Shown here: piece by piece, positions 8,737 to 17,343 of the stretch
Layout of the letters: each line of letters begins with the position of its first letter
Position numbering within the stretch: the stretch's first letter is position 1
Assembly (NCBI RefSeq): GCF_901482445.1
Contig: NZ_LR590477.1
Span: forward strand, 930,001 to 994,000
Length of the DNA: 64,000 nucleotides
Direction of reading: 5' to 3'
From: Neisseria lactamica
GTDB taxonomy: Bacteria; Pseudomonadota; Gammaproteobacteria; Burkholderiales; Neisseriaceae
Made by a program: the position numbers and the translations under genes
The notes under the pieces: generated by a model
Databases searched by the model: none
What the model was told of the DNA's origin: nothing
Seen by the model: the letters and a program-made list of their open reading frames with translations, nothing else

Positions 8737-10047
8737 TTACCGTTTTTCCCCGATTGCCGCCGCGCCTAAAAACCGCCTTTCGCGCTTAATCAAAAATACC
8801 GCCAACGGAATATTGCCCAAGGCGACAATCAGATACAGCAGTGAAATGCTGTCAAACAAAAACAGCAGCACCGCGCTCAAAACGGCGGCGGCAACCATAA
8901 AGATACCGTTAATGATATTGTTGGCGGCAACAGCGCAGGCGCGGAAAGTTTCACTGCTGGCAGTTTGCAGCCAGGTATAGAGCGGAACGGAGAAAAATCC
9001 GCCGAAAAAGCCGATCAGCGTCATCACCGCCATCACGGGATATGCCCATCCTTGCGACAGGAACCAGAAAATGCCGTTCAGCCCTTCAAAACGATGACCG
9101 TGCGTCAGCCACACCAAAACCAGGCCGCAAACCGTCAAACCGAACGCACCAACCGTTACCCAAGCCAACATCAGGCGTTCCCTGCCGAACTTGGCACACA
9201 GTACCGAACCGGCGGCAATACCGATGGAAAACAAAGCAAGCATCAGGTTAAAAACATTATCGTTGCCGCCCAGATGGATTTGGGTAAAGGTCGGCAGTTG
9301 CGTGGTATAAACCGCGCCGACAAACCAAAACCACGAAATACCGATAATGGCGGTAAAAACGGGCTTGTGCCGCACCGTTTCACGCAGCAGGGATTTTGTG
9401 CCACGGACAATATTCCACTCGATTTGTGTATCGGCAGCCTTGGCGGGTACGGACGGCATAAACAGGCTGCCGGCCGTGCCTCCGACGGCGACCAGCAAAA
9501 CCAGTATCCCGACAATACAAGGCGGCGCGCCGGCAACCGCCGTCCCCAGTATCTGACCGAACAGGATGGCGACAAACGTACCGGATTCAATCAGGCTGTT
9601 CCCCGTCATCAGCTCTTTGTCGTCGAGGTAATCGGGCAGGATGGCGTATTTCAGCGGGCCGAACAGCGTCGATTGCGCGCCCATACAAAACAGGCACACC
9701 ATCAGCAAAACGGCGGAACGCGTATAAAACCCGTATGCCGCCACCGCCATAATGATGATTTCCAGCACCTTAATCCAGCGTGCCAAAACAGCCTTGTCGA
9801 ATTTGTTGCCCAACTGTCCCGACAGTGCGGAAAACAGGAAATACGGCAGGATAAACAGCAACGCGCCCAAATTCAACATCTGCCCGGCGGGCAGGAAGCC
9901 GTTTTCCCCCAAACCGTAAAACCCGATCATCACAAACAGCGCGGTTTTGAACACATTGTCGTTGAACGCGCCGAGAAACTGCGTGGCGAAAAGCGGGGCG
10001 AAACGGCGGCTTTTGCACAATCCCCGGACACCCTGCTCAGCCTTCAT
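8737..10047 (-). CDS. MFS transporter, LplT-like
   Basis: 436 residues, about 12 membrane segments. The opening RRFAPLFATQFLGAFNDNVFKTAL is characteristic of the major-facilitator branch containing the lysophospholipid flippase LplT, as is FGPLKYAILPDYL near 145. In many relatives this carrier is fused to or beside an acyltransferase; neither is present here. Start chosen at ATG 10047 behind AGAGGAAA; it overlaps the last 11 bp of ccoS, suggesting coupled translation. Substrate is inferred only from family. Confidence 0.8.
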   Translation of the reverse strand: MKAEQGVRGLCKSRRFAPLFATQFLGAFNDNVFKTALFVMIGFYGLGENGFLPAGQMLNLGALLFILPYFLFSALSGQLGNKFDKAVLARWIKVLEIIIMAVAAYGFYTRSAVLLMVCLFCMGAQSTLFGPLKYAILPDYLDDKELMTGNSLIESGTFVAILFGQILGTAVAGAPPCIVGILVLLVAVGGTAGSLFMPSVPAKAADTQIEWNIVRGTKSLLRETVRHKPVFTAIIGISWFWFVGAVYTTQLPTFTQIHLGGNDNVFNLMLALFSIGIAAGSVLCAKFGRERLMLAWVTVGAFGLTVCGLVLVWLTHGHRFEGLNGIFWFLSQGWAYPVMAVMTLIGFFGGFFSVPLYTWLQTASSETFRACAVAANNIINGIFMVAAAVLSAVLLFLFDSISLLYLIVALGNIPLAVFLIKRERRFLGAAAIGEKR

Positions 10048-10222
10048 CTTTTTCCTCTTTCTTTTCAAGCAATTTGCTTGTCGAATCATCGTCCATCAAA
10101 ATGCGGTGCGCCGGCCCTTCCAAGTCGTCAAACTGCCCGTTTTTACCCGACCACCAAAAAAACCAGCCGATGGCAAACGCCAAAATAATGCTGATGGGTA
10201 CCAATATAAACATACTTTCCAT
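10037..10222 (-). CDS. ccoS: CcoS, cbb3 cytochrome oxidase assembly protein
   Basis: 61 residues. One membrane helix at about 3-22, then SGKNGQFDDLEGPAHRILMDDD, the diagnostic CcoS sequence. CcoS is needed to insert cofactors into cbb3-type terminal oxidase in the inner membrane. The start overlaps the upstream stop as TGATG. The oxidase genes and other cco assembly genes are not nearby. Confidence 0.92.
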   Translation of the reverse strand: MESMFILVPISIILAFAIGWFFWWSGKNGQFDDLEGPAHRILMDDDSTSKLLEKKEEKDEG

Positions 10223-10521
10223 CACATATTCCCTGTCAAATCATTCAAAATAAAAGTCTGCCCCGACACGGTCAAATATTCGTTACGCAAAGCCCCCACC
10301 TCGGCTTCGTCAAAAAACAGCCCGATGCGGTCTTTGACCACGCGCCAATACTGGGGGATTTCCGTTTGGGCAAACGGCGAAAGGACATGATTTTCCATTC
10401 CGCCTTCAAGTTTGACGGCAAAACGCCCGCTCTGAGGCCGCGCCTCCGACTCGTCGTCGGCAAGCATAATAAAAAAGCCTATATGCCGGCCCGATTGGTC
10501 GTGAATACTGAAATAATGCAT
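10222..10521 (-). CDS. Small conserved hypothetical protein
   Basis: 99 residues, acidic, no signal or membrane segment. Sequence starts MHYFSIHDQSGRHIGFFIML and ends in FILNDLTGNM. I do not recognise the family. It is the first gene of a three-gene leftward run (this gene, ccoS, MFS) joined by overlapping stop and start codons, so it is likely translated together with ccoS. Confidence 0.7.
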   Translation of the reverse strand: MHYFSIHDQSGRHIGFFIMLADDESEARPQSGRFAVKLEGGMENHVLSPFAQTEIPQYWRVVKDRIGLFFDEAEVGALRNEYLTVSGQTFILNDLTGNM

Positions 10522-10716
10522 AAATTCCCCACCCGCCTTTTTTCAGACGGCATCAACTAAAAACAGGGCGAATGTACCGGCTCGGACGGGAAAAACGCAA
10601 AAAAATCCCCTCGGAAATACCGGCACGCCGCATATTCCCTTTTTCCGTCAAAATGCCCGACTTCCGCCATTTTCACGCAAACGCCCGATTAAGCCAAGCA
10701 ATTGCAAAGATTTTTT

Positions 10717-10724
10717 GCTAGAAT
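10717..10724 (+). promoter_or_regulatory. Extended -10 promoter for ackA
   Basis: TGCTAGAAT contains TG one base before TAGAAT, with no good -35 box. It implies a 5' leader of over 120 nt before ackA. The stretch 10522-10860 has otherwise only two uptake sequences and no gene. Confidence 0.5.
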
Positions 10725-10860
10725 AGCCTGCTTCTTTTATCAACCGTTTCAGCCGGTCCCACTACTTTCCCGCCAAGGAAGGCAAAACGGATTCGGCACG
10801 GGACTTGGTTAGTATCCGCGTCCGACTCCAATGCCGTCTGAAACTTTCCGGAGTAAGAAA

Positions 10861-12057
10861 ATGTCCCAAAAATTAATCTTGGTTTTGAACTGCGGCAGCT
10901 CGTCCCTCAAAGGCGCGGTCCTGGATAACGGCAGCGGCGAAGTCCTGCTGAGCTGCCTTGCCGAAAAACTTAACCTGCCCGATGCCTACATCACATTCAA
11001 AGCAAACGGCGAAAAACACAAAGTCGACCTGTCCGCCAAGCCCGACCACACCGGCGCGGTCGAAGCCCTGATGGAAGAACTCAAAGCCCACGGCCTCGAC
11101 AGCCGCATCGGCGCCATCGGCCACCGCGTCGTCAGCGGCGGCGAACTGTACAGCGAATCCATCCTCGTTGACGACGAAGTCATTGCCGGCATCGAAAAAT
11201 GCATCCCGCTCGCCCCCCTGCACAACCCCGCCCACCTCTTGGGCCTGCGTGCCGCGCAAAGCATTTTCAAAGGCCTGCCCAACGTCGTCGTTTTCGACAC
11301 CGCCTTCCATCAGACTATGCCGGAACACGCCTACAAATACGCCGTTCCGCAAGAATACTATGAAAAATACGGCCTGCGCCGCTACGGCGCGCACGGCACC
11401 AGCTACCGCTTCGTCGCCGACGAAACCGCGCGCTTCCTCGGCAAAGACAAAAAAGACCTGCGTATGGTCATTGCCCACTTGGGCAACGGCGCGTCCATCA
11501 CCGCCGTCGCCAACGGCGAATCGCGCGACACCAGTATGGGCCTGACTCCGCTGGAAGGGCTGGTAATGGGTACGCGCAGCGGCGACATCGATCCTTCCGT
11601 ATTCGGCTTCCTCGCCGAAAACGCCAATATGACCATCGCCCAAATCACCGAAATGCTGAACAAAAAATCCGGTCTGCTCGGCATTTCCGGCCTGTCCAAC
11701 GACTGCCGCACCATTGAAGAAGAAGCCGCCAAGGGGCATAAAGGTGCGAAATTGGCCTTGGATATGTTTATCTACCGCCTTGCCAAATACATCGGCAGTA
11801 TGGCGGTTGCCGCCGGCGGGCTGGATGCCCTGGTCTTTACCGGCGGCATCGGCGAAAACTCCGACATCATCCGCGAGCGCGTGATCGGCTACTTGGGCTT
11901 CCTCGGTCTGAAAGCCGACCACGAGGCCAACCTGAAGGCACGCTTCGGCAACGCAGGCGTAATTACGACTGCCGACAGCAAAGCCGTTGCCGTGGTCATT
12001 CCGACCAACGAAGAGCTGATGATTGCACACGATACCGCCCGTTTGAGCGGTCTGTAA
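10861..12057 (+). CDS. ackA: Acetate kinase
   Basis: 398 residues, full length. Interconverts acetyl phosphate plus ADP with acetate plus ATP. Marks seen: ILVLNCGSSSLKGAV (about 5-19, the first acetate-kinase signature), GHRVVSGGELYS, the catalytic region VFDTAFHQTMPEHAY and GAHGTSYRF, and FTGGIGENSDIIRERV (about 320-340). Start at ATG 10861 behind GGAGTAAGA. pta is not adjacent, so it is a free-standing unit with its own promoter and terminator. Confidence 0.98.
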   Translation: MSQKLILVLNCGSSSLKGAVLDNGSGEVLLSCLAEKLNLPDAYITFKANGEKHKVDLSAKPDHTGAVEALMEELKAHGLDSRIGAIGHRVVSGGELYSESILVDDEVIAGIEKCIPLAPLHNPAHLLGLRAAQSIFKGLPNVVVFDTAFHQTMPEHAYKYAVPQEYYEKYGLRRYGAHGTSYRFVADETARFLGKDKKDLRMVIAHLGNGASITAVANGESRDTSMGLTPLEGLVMGTRSGDIDPSVFGFLAENANMTIAQITEMLNKKSGLLGISGLSNDCRTIEEEAAKGHKGAKLALDMFIYRLAKYIGSMAVAAGGLDALVFTGGIGENSDIIRERVIGYLGFLGLKADHEANLKARFGNAGVITTADSKAVAVVIPTNEELMIAHDTARLSGL

Positions 12058-12074
12058 GGTTTTATCCGCACACG

Positions 12075-12106
12075 AACTGCCTCTGGAAACGGAGGCAGTT
12101 TTTTTT
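12075..12106 (+). terminator. ackA terminator
   Basis: AACTGCCTC and GGAGGCAGTT form a stem around TGGAAAC, followed by eight T. Confidence 0.92.
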
Positions 12107-12182
12107 ATCCGGCTTTCCATACTTAAACAGCACTGCCTATTTTCAGACATTGACGGTTGCAGCCGCCTACCTGAACCTTGAT

Positions 12183-12377
12183 AATTGACTATTTTTTAAT
12201 CATGTTATTATTTTCCATAAAATACATGGCATTAAGATGTTTTTCCACAAAAGATACACACACCGGCAAACACCGGCTGTGTTTATCTTTTCTTATGCCT
12301 ATTTTTTAATCATTGTATTTTTATCTTTTAATTTCAATACGCAAACCAACTTATACACACGGTTTTCACATCTTTGG
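12183..12377 (+). repeat. AT-rich repeat with DnaA-box-like sites, copies B and C
   Basis: A partial copy at 12183-12215 (GACTATTTTTTAATCATGTTAT) and a longer one at 12292-12377 match the copy at 8606-8690. TTATACACA at 12351-12359 fits the DnaA-box form, and TTTTCCACA at 12241-12249 is one base off it. A short hairpin ACACCGG/CCGGTGT-like element lies near 12260-12282. The region sits between the convergent ends of ackA and dsbD and holds no gene I can support. Confidence 0.55.
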
Positions 12378-12467
12378 ACTGCTTCCGTGTGTATAGCGGA
12401 TATTGCCGTTTTCCTTTCTGACAAAAATGCCGTCTGAGAACTTCAGACGGCATTTGAAACATCGGAA

Positions 12468-14273
12468 TCAGCGGTTTTGTTCATACCACTCGATAAACTT
12501 GTCGGCTTTGACAAAACCCAGCAGCGGCTCGCTGCGGCTGCCGTCGGAGCGGACGACAAACACGCCCGGCGGCCCGAACAGACCGTATTCTTTCAACAAC
12601 GCCTGATGTTCGGGCGTGTTGGCGGTTACATCGATTTGGAAAAAGCGTTCCATATCGACCGCCTGATGCACTTCCGGCTGATTGAGCGTGTAAGCCGCCA
12701 TTTCTTTGCAGGAAATGCACCAGTCGGCATAAAAATCCAAAACGACGGGTTTGTCGGGATGTTCTTTCAACGCCGTATCCATCGCTGCCTTCAGCGCGGC
12801 AGTATCGGCAAACATTTTGCCGTGTTCCGAAGATTTGCCTGCTTCGACCGGCGGATTGAGGGTCAGGAAATGGTGCAGCGCGGTCGTTTTGCCGTTTGCG
12901 CCCTGCCAGCCGAACCACGCGCCGCCTATCAGCAATATGCCGCCCAATGCGAATGCCACAGCTTTCGGACGGCGTTTCTGCCTGCGTCCGTTGACCAGCA
13001 GCATACAGGCAGGAACCAGCATCAGCAGCGTGTACAGCGCGACGACGAGATAATAGGGCAAGTGCGGCGTGGCGAGGTAAACGGCGACGGCAAGCAGGAT
13101 AAAGCCGAAAGCGTATTTGACGGCATTCATCCAATCGCCTGCCTTAGGCAGGATATGCCCGCCGAACGTGCCGATGGCAATCAGCGGAACGCCGGTGCCC
13201 AACGCCAAAGTGTAAAGTGCCAAACCGCCTAAAACCGCATCGCCCGTCTGACCGATGTAGCCCAAAGCAAATGCCAGCGGCGGGGCGACACACGGCCCGA
13301 CAATCAGCGCGGACAATATGCCCATAATAAAGACGGAAACGATTTTACCGCCTGAAAGCCTGCTGCTTTGATTCTGAAAATACGACTGCACGGCGTTGGG
13401 AAGCTGGATGTTGAACAGCCCGAACATAGACAGTGCCAAGACGACCATTAAAGCCGATGCCGCCAACACCACCCAAGCCTGCTGCAACCATACGGTCAGC
13501 AACGCACCCGTCAGTCCGGCAACAATGCCGACCAGCGTATAAGTCAGAGCCAAACCCTGAACATAAACGACGGACAGCACAAACGCCCGCGCCTTGCCTG
13601 CCTTTTTGTCGCCGACCACGATACTGGAAACAATCGGCAGCAGGGGATACATACAGGCGGTAAAACTCAGACCCAAACCGGCGAGAAAAAACGCCAACAG
13701 GTTGGCGTTGAGCGTATCCCAAGACAGCTTGAAACGGCTGTCGCCGCCCTCGTTCCCCTTCGGGGGCTGCAACGCCCCGCTGCCGTTTTGAGAGGAAGGC
13801 TGCAAAAAGCGGTCTTTGGTGGATGCCGGTTCGTCGGTTTGCGGATGGTAGGTGCCGTTGCCGGAAATATCAAACTCGGTATCCACGGGCGGATAGCACA
13901 CGCCGGCTTCGGCACAGCCCTGATAGGTCAAAACCAATTTATACGGTTCGCCGACAGCCTTTGCATAAGGAAAGGCAACCTGCGCTTCGTGATGGTAAAC
14001 CGTCTGCCTGCCGAAAAATTCGTCTTCCTTCTCTTCGCCCTTGCTGAAAGAAGGCTGTCCCAACAAATCCGACGGATCGGTCTTGCCGACGATTTTCGCC
14101 TGATACATATAGTATCCGTCGGCAATCTTGAAACGGACGTTCACACCGTCGTCGGCAACGGCAAGCTCCGGAACGAATGCCTTTTCCGGCGGCAGCAGAT
14201 CGTTCGCATCCAGCGCGAAAGCCCGTCCGCACAACATCAAAAATACGGCGAACAGGCAAATCAGTTTTTTCAT
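12468..14273 (-). CDS. dsbD: Thiol:disulfide interchange protein DsbD
   Basis: 601 residues. Inner-membrane protein that passes electrons from cytoplasmic thioredoxin to periplasmic DsbC- and cytochrome-type partners. Signal peptide MKKLICLFAVFLMLCGRAFA, an N-terminal periplasmic domain with CAEAGVCYPP (redox Cys pair), eight membrane segments from about 195 with CMYPLLPIVSS and GPCVAPPLAFALGY, and a C-terminal thioredoxin-like domain with DFYADWCISCKEM. All three Cys pairs are present. Start at the signal-peptide ATG. Its 3' end faces ackA. Confidence 0.97.
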   Translation of the reverse strand: MKKLICLFAVFLMLCGRAFALDANDLLPPEKAFVPELAVADDGVNVRFKIADGYYMYQAKIVGKTDPSDLLGQPSFSKGEEKEDEFFGRQTVYHHEAQVAFPYAKAVGEPYKLVLTYQGCAEAGVCYPPVDTEFDISGNGTYHPQTDEPASTKDRFLQPSSQNGSGALQPPKGNEGGDSRFKLSWDTLNANLLAFFLAGLGLSFTACMYPLLPIVSSIVVGDKKAGKARAFVLSVVYVQGLALTYTLVGIVAGLTGALLTVWLQQAWVVLAASALMVVLALSMFGLFNIQLPNAVQSYFQNQSSRLSGGKIVSVFIMGILSALIVGPCVAPPLAFALGYIGQTGDAVLGGLALYTLALGTGVPLIAIGTFGGHILPKAGDWMNAVKYAFGFILLAVAVYLATPHLPYYLVVALYTLLMLVPACMLLVNGRRQKRRPKAVAFALGGILLIGGAWFGWQGANGKTTALHHFLTLNPPVEAGKSSEHGKMFADTAALKAAMDTALKEHPDKPVVLDFYADWCISCKEMAAYTLNQPEVHQAVDMERFFQIDVTANTPEHQALLKEYGLFGPPGVFVVRSDGSRSEPLLGFVKADKFIEWYEQNR

Positions 14274-14399
14274 AATCGAATCCGTTTCAGACAAATAATT
14301 TGTCTGCATTATAAATGGTAAGGTTGACGGTGGGATTTAATTTATGTAAAACCCGCCATTATCCGAACCTATTTCCATAAACATCTTATCGAACCCGCC

Positions 14400-14870
14400 A
14401 TGTACGATGTCAATACCCACGATGTCCGCCGCTTTTTCGCCCGCGTGTGGCAGCAGCGGCTCAATCCGCTGCAACTGAGCGCACTGGAACAGAAAGCCCT
14501 CCGCATTGTCGAAGCCCATCCCGAATACCACCGCTATCTCGAACGCATCGAAGACCATCTGGACACCGACTGGCTGCCCGAAAACGGCGAAAGCAACCCC
14601 TTCCTGCATATGTCGCTGCATCTGTCCGTCCAAGAACAGGCGGACATAGACCAGCCGCACGGCATACGCGCCATCCACGACACCCTGTGCGCCAAACGCG
14701 GCCGGCTGGAAGCCGAACACGAAATGATGGAGGCACTGGCGGAAACACTGTGGACGGCGCAACGCTACGGCACCGGTTTGGATGTCAATTTCTACATGAC
14801 CCGACTGCGCAAACTCATCGGCTTGGGTGCAGAAGATCAAGCCAGGTTGAACCCGCATGAAATCGCCTGA
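14400..14870 (+). CDS. DUF1841 family protein
   Basis: 156 residues, soluble, helical by appearance, no signal. The sequence MYDVNTHDVRRFFARVWQ with HPEYHRYLE and NPFLHMSLHLSVQEQ identifies the DUF1841 family, whose function is unknown. It stands alone, divergent from dsbD and followed by an uptake-sequence terminator. Confidence 0.85.
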   Translation: MYDVNTHDVRRFFARVWQQRLNPLQLSALEQKALRIVEAHPEYHRYLERIEDHLDTDWLPENGESNPFLHMSLHLSVQEQADIDQPHGIRAIHDTLCAKRGRLEAEHEMMEALAETLWTAQRYGTGLDVNFYMTRLRKLIGLGAEDQARLNPHEIA

Positions 14871-14890
14871 CCATACCAACCGCCTGCAAA

Positions 14891-14928
14891 ATGCCGTCTG
14901 AAGCGGAACAACCCCTTTCAGACGGCAT
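14891..14928. terminator. Uptake-sequence hairpin between convergent genes
   Basis: ATGCCGTCTGAA and TTCAGACGGCAT in inverted orientation between the DUF1841 gene and the leftward synthase gene; likely serves both. Confidence 0.85.
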
Positions 14929-14940
14929 TCATTTCCCCCA

Positions 14941-15753
14941 TCATTTCCACAACGCGCGTTTCAACATAATTAACCAATCTTTCTTGTCCAAAACGGGGCG
15001 TTGTGCAAACACATCGTATCGGCACGCGTCCAGTTTCTGCAAAATCAACTGCGCCCCCAACACAATCATACGGAGTTCCAAACCGATACGCCCTTTCAAT
15101 TCGCGCGCCAAAGGCGAACCCGCCTTCAGCATACGGAATGCGCGCCGGCACTCATACGCCATCAGCCGCTGAAACACCGCATCCGCCCTACCCTCCGCAA
15201 TCTGTCCTTCGGAAACACCGAATTTCAACAAATCGTCCTGCGGGAGATAAACCCTGCCCTTTTGCCAATCCACAGCCACATCCTGCCAAAAATTCACCAG
15301 TTGCAAAGCCGTACAGATGCCGTCGCTTTGCGCCACGCTGACCGCATCTGTTTTTCCGTATAAAGCCAGCATAATGCGTCCGACAGGGTTGGCGGAACGC
15401 CGGCAATAATCGGCCAGCTCGCCGAAATGCGCGTACCGCGTTTTAACCACATCCTGCGAAAACGCCGAAAGCAAATCATAAAACGGCTGCAAATCCAAAC
15501 CGAACGGTGCAACGGCCTCGGCATCCAATCGGGCAATCAAAGGATGCGCCGACCGGCCGCCCGATGCCAACACATCCAACTCGCGCCGCAAACCCTCCAA
15601 CCCCGCCAACCTGACTTCGGACGGCATACAGCCCTCGTCCGCCATATCGTCCGCCGTCCGCGCAAACGCATACACCGCGTGAACCGGCTTCCTCAACCTG
15701 CGCGGCAAAATCAGCGAACCGACGGGAAAATTTTCATAATGTCCGACCGACAT
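14941..15753 (-). CDS. hpnC: Squalene/phytoene synthase family protein (HpnC-like)
   Basis: 270 residues. Shows the prenyl-condensing-enzyme aspartate-rich motifs: YAFARTADDMADEG near 29-42 and LVNFWQDVAVDWQKGRVYLP near 155-175. By family it condenses or rearranges farnesyl diphosphate-derived substrates; HpnC-type proteins take part in squalene formation in hopanoid producers. No partner genes hpnD or hpnE are present here, so the real product is open. Start at 15753 is set by a strong AAGGAGGAGG site. Confidence 0.8.
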   Translation of the reverse strand: MSVGHYENFPVGSLILPRRLRKPVHAVYAFARTADDMADEGCMPSEVRLAGLEGLRRELDVLASGGRSAHPLIARLDAEAVAPFGLDLQPFYDLLSAFSQDVVKTRYAHFGELADYCRRSANPVGRIMLALYGKTDAVSVAQSDGICTALQLVNFWQDVAVDWQKGRVYLPQDDLLKFGVSEGQIAEGRADAVFQRLMAYECRRAFRMLKAGSPLARELKGRIGLELRMIVLGAQLILQKLDACRYDVFAQRPVLDKKDWLIMLKRALWK

Positions 15754-15777
15754 ACGTCCCTCCTCCTTCACACAAAA

Positions 15778-15815
15778 ATGCCGTCTGAAACGGAATCAAG
15801 CCTTTCAGACGGCAT
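15778..15815 (-). terminator. Uptake-sequence hairpin after slyD
   Basis: ATGCCGTCTGAA and TTCAGACGGCAT inverted pair 23 bp past the slyD stop. Confidence 0.85.
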
Positions 15816-15837
15816 CGCAAAGCTCCAAGCCGATACA

Positions 15838-16320
15838 TCAATGATGGTGATGGCCGTGCGGCCCGTGGACGTGTCCGTGTGCGATTTCCTCGTCAGACGC
15901 ATCGCGCACACTTTCAACCCTTGCCTTAAAGCGGATTTTCATCCCGGCCAAAGGATGGTTGCCGTCCACCACCGCCTTGCCGTCGGCAACATCGGTTACA
16001 CGATAGACGACAACATCGCCGGTTTCAGGATCGTCGGCTTCAAACATCATACCGACCTCGACATCCACGGGAAACACGCCGACATCTTCAACGCGCACCA
16101 GCTCCGGATCCTGCTCGCCGAACGCGTCGTCGGGCGACAGCGCCACATCGACCGTATCGCCGGCATCCTTGCCGTGCAAAGCCTCTTCGACCAAAGGAAA
16201 AATACCGTCATAACCGCCGTGCAGATACGCAATCGGCTCTTCCGTCTTATCCAGAAGCTGATTGTTGGCATCGTACATTTCATAATGCAGCGAAACGACG
16301 GAATTTTTTGCAATAGCCAT
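15838..16320 (-). CDS. slyD: FKBP-type peptidyl-prolyl isomerase SlyD
   Basis: 160 residues. Cytoplasmic prolyl isomerase and chaperone with metal-binding tail. The split FKBP domain (YEMYDANNQLLD ... PIAYLHGGYDGIFPLVEEAL) encloses the insert-in-flap domain, and the C-terminus is the His-rich HGHVHGPHGHHHH that binds nickel in relatives. ATG at 16320 with AAAGGACAAAT. The preceding 476 bp (16321-16796) hold its promoter and that of lip and no further gene. Confidence 0.95.
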   Translation of the reverse strand: MAIAKNSVVSLHYEMYDANNQLLDKTEEPIAYLHGGYDGIFPLVEEALHGKDAGDTVDVALSPDDAFGEQDPELVRVEDVGVFPVDVEVGMMFEADDPETGDVVVYRVTDVADGKAVVDGNHPLAGMKIRFKARVESVRDASDEEIAHGHVHGPHGHHHH

Positions 16321-16665
16321 ATTTGTCCTTTCAGAAACAGCAGATTGGTTACATTAAAGATTCTAACACAACCGCCGCGCCGGCCGGCCGACGTTAATGT
16401 ATTCACAAACCGTGCGGCACACATTTTTATGTAATTTTTTGTTATTTTCCCATCGTGCAACTTTTTTGCAACACCCGCCGGGGCGCGCCGGCTTATCCGC
16501 CGTCATCCCAAACCTGCCGTCATCAATCGCGCAACATACTGAATTATATCGGCCTGCACGAAATCCCCTTTGCCGGAAACGGGGCTGCAAAACCGTTTTA
16601 CAGGATTTATCATTCGACAGGCGGAAAAACTTTTCATTCAAACCTGTTTTCCCATTTGCACACCG

Positions 16666-16694
16666 TTGCAATCCCCTATTTCGTGGTGCATAAT
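16666..16694 (+). promoter_or_regulatory. Promoter for the H.8 lipoprotein gene
   Basis: TTGCAA at 16666-16671 and CATAAT at 16689-16694 with an exact 17-bp spacer; about 100 bp upstream of the lip start. Confidence 0.6.
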
Positions 16695-16796
16695 TACGCA
16701 AAATTCAGCAATGAATTTTCAACTTGGTTTGTAGTGATGGTCGATAATGGCCGTTTTACCCTAATTTGATTTAAATTGATTTTAAAGGTTACTAAA

Positions 16797-17084
16797 ATGA
16801 AAAAATCCCTGTTTGCCGCTGCTTTGTTGTCTTTGGCTTTGGCCGCCTGCGGCGGAGAAAAAGCCGCTGAAGCTCCTGCTGCCGAAGCACCTGCCGCTGA
16901 AGCTCCCGCTACCGAAGCTCCTGCCGCTGAAGCTCCTGCTGCTGCTGAAACTCCTGCCGCTGAAGCTCCCGCTGCCGAAGCTCCTGCCGCTGAAGCTCCT
17001 GCTTCCGAGGCTTCCTCTACCGAAGCTCCTGCCGCTGAAGCTCCCGCTGCCGAAGCTCCTGCCGCATCTGAAGCTGCAAAATAA
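16797..17084 (+). CDS. lip: H.8 outer-membrane lipoprotein Lip
   Basis: 95 residues. Signal peptide MKKSLFAAALLSLALAAC with lipobox LAAC, cleaved before Cys18. Almost all of the mature protein is imperfect AAEAP pentapeptides with variants TEAPA, AETPA and SEASS. This is the H.8 antigen of pathogenic and commensal Neisseria, a surface lipoprotein. The antisense frame across the same repeats is a shadow. The repeat number is expected to vary between strains. ATG 16797 with AAAGGT upstream; strong terminator downstream. Confidence 0.95.
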   Translation: MKKSLFAAALLSLALAACGGEKAAEAPAAEAPAAEAPATEAPAAEAPAAAETPAAEAPAAEAPAAEAPASEASSTEAPAAEAPAAEAPAASEAAK

Positions 17085-17100
17085 GCATTTACCGCTTGCA

Positions 17101-17135
17101 AAGAAGCAGGATACGTTCTGTATCCTGCTTCTTTT
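17101..17135 (+). terminator. lip terminator
   Basis: AAGAAGCAGGATAC pairs with GTATCCTGCTTCTT around TTCT and runs into TTTT. Confidence 0.93.
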
Positions 17136-17343
17136 GCTTTCGGTCGTGTTTCACAATCGTGTTGAAAAAACAGACGGGCTTAAATAAAGTTATTTTGGTT
17201 CAATCAATTAAACCATCACGCCAAATGATAAACAATGCCTGCCCGCATCTTATATAAGCAGGCCGGCAGCATCTTAAAATACCCCCTTGATTTTTTCAGA
17301 CGGCATCCGCCCGCGTTTACATCCTCTCATTGCGTTCCCGAAT

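Noticed and set aside
10873..12150. Long antisense ORF over ackA, and similar long antisense ORFs over the sulfatase-like gene and secA
   Set aside because: Shadow frames that result from the codon bias of GC-rich neisserial genes on the opposite strand.
12183..12377. Chromosomal replication origin
   Set aside because: Only one or two DnaA-box-like sites, no dnaA or dnaN nearby, and a similar copy occurs at 8606-8690.
12237..12437. 66-codon ORF in the ackA-dsbD intergenic region
   Set aside because: AT-rich, no ribosome site, and it lies across the dispersed DnaA-box-like repeat.
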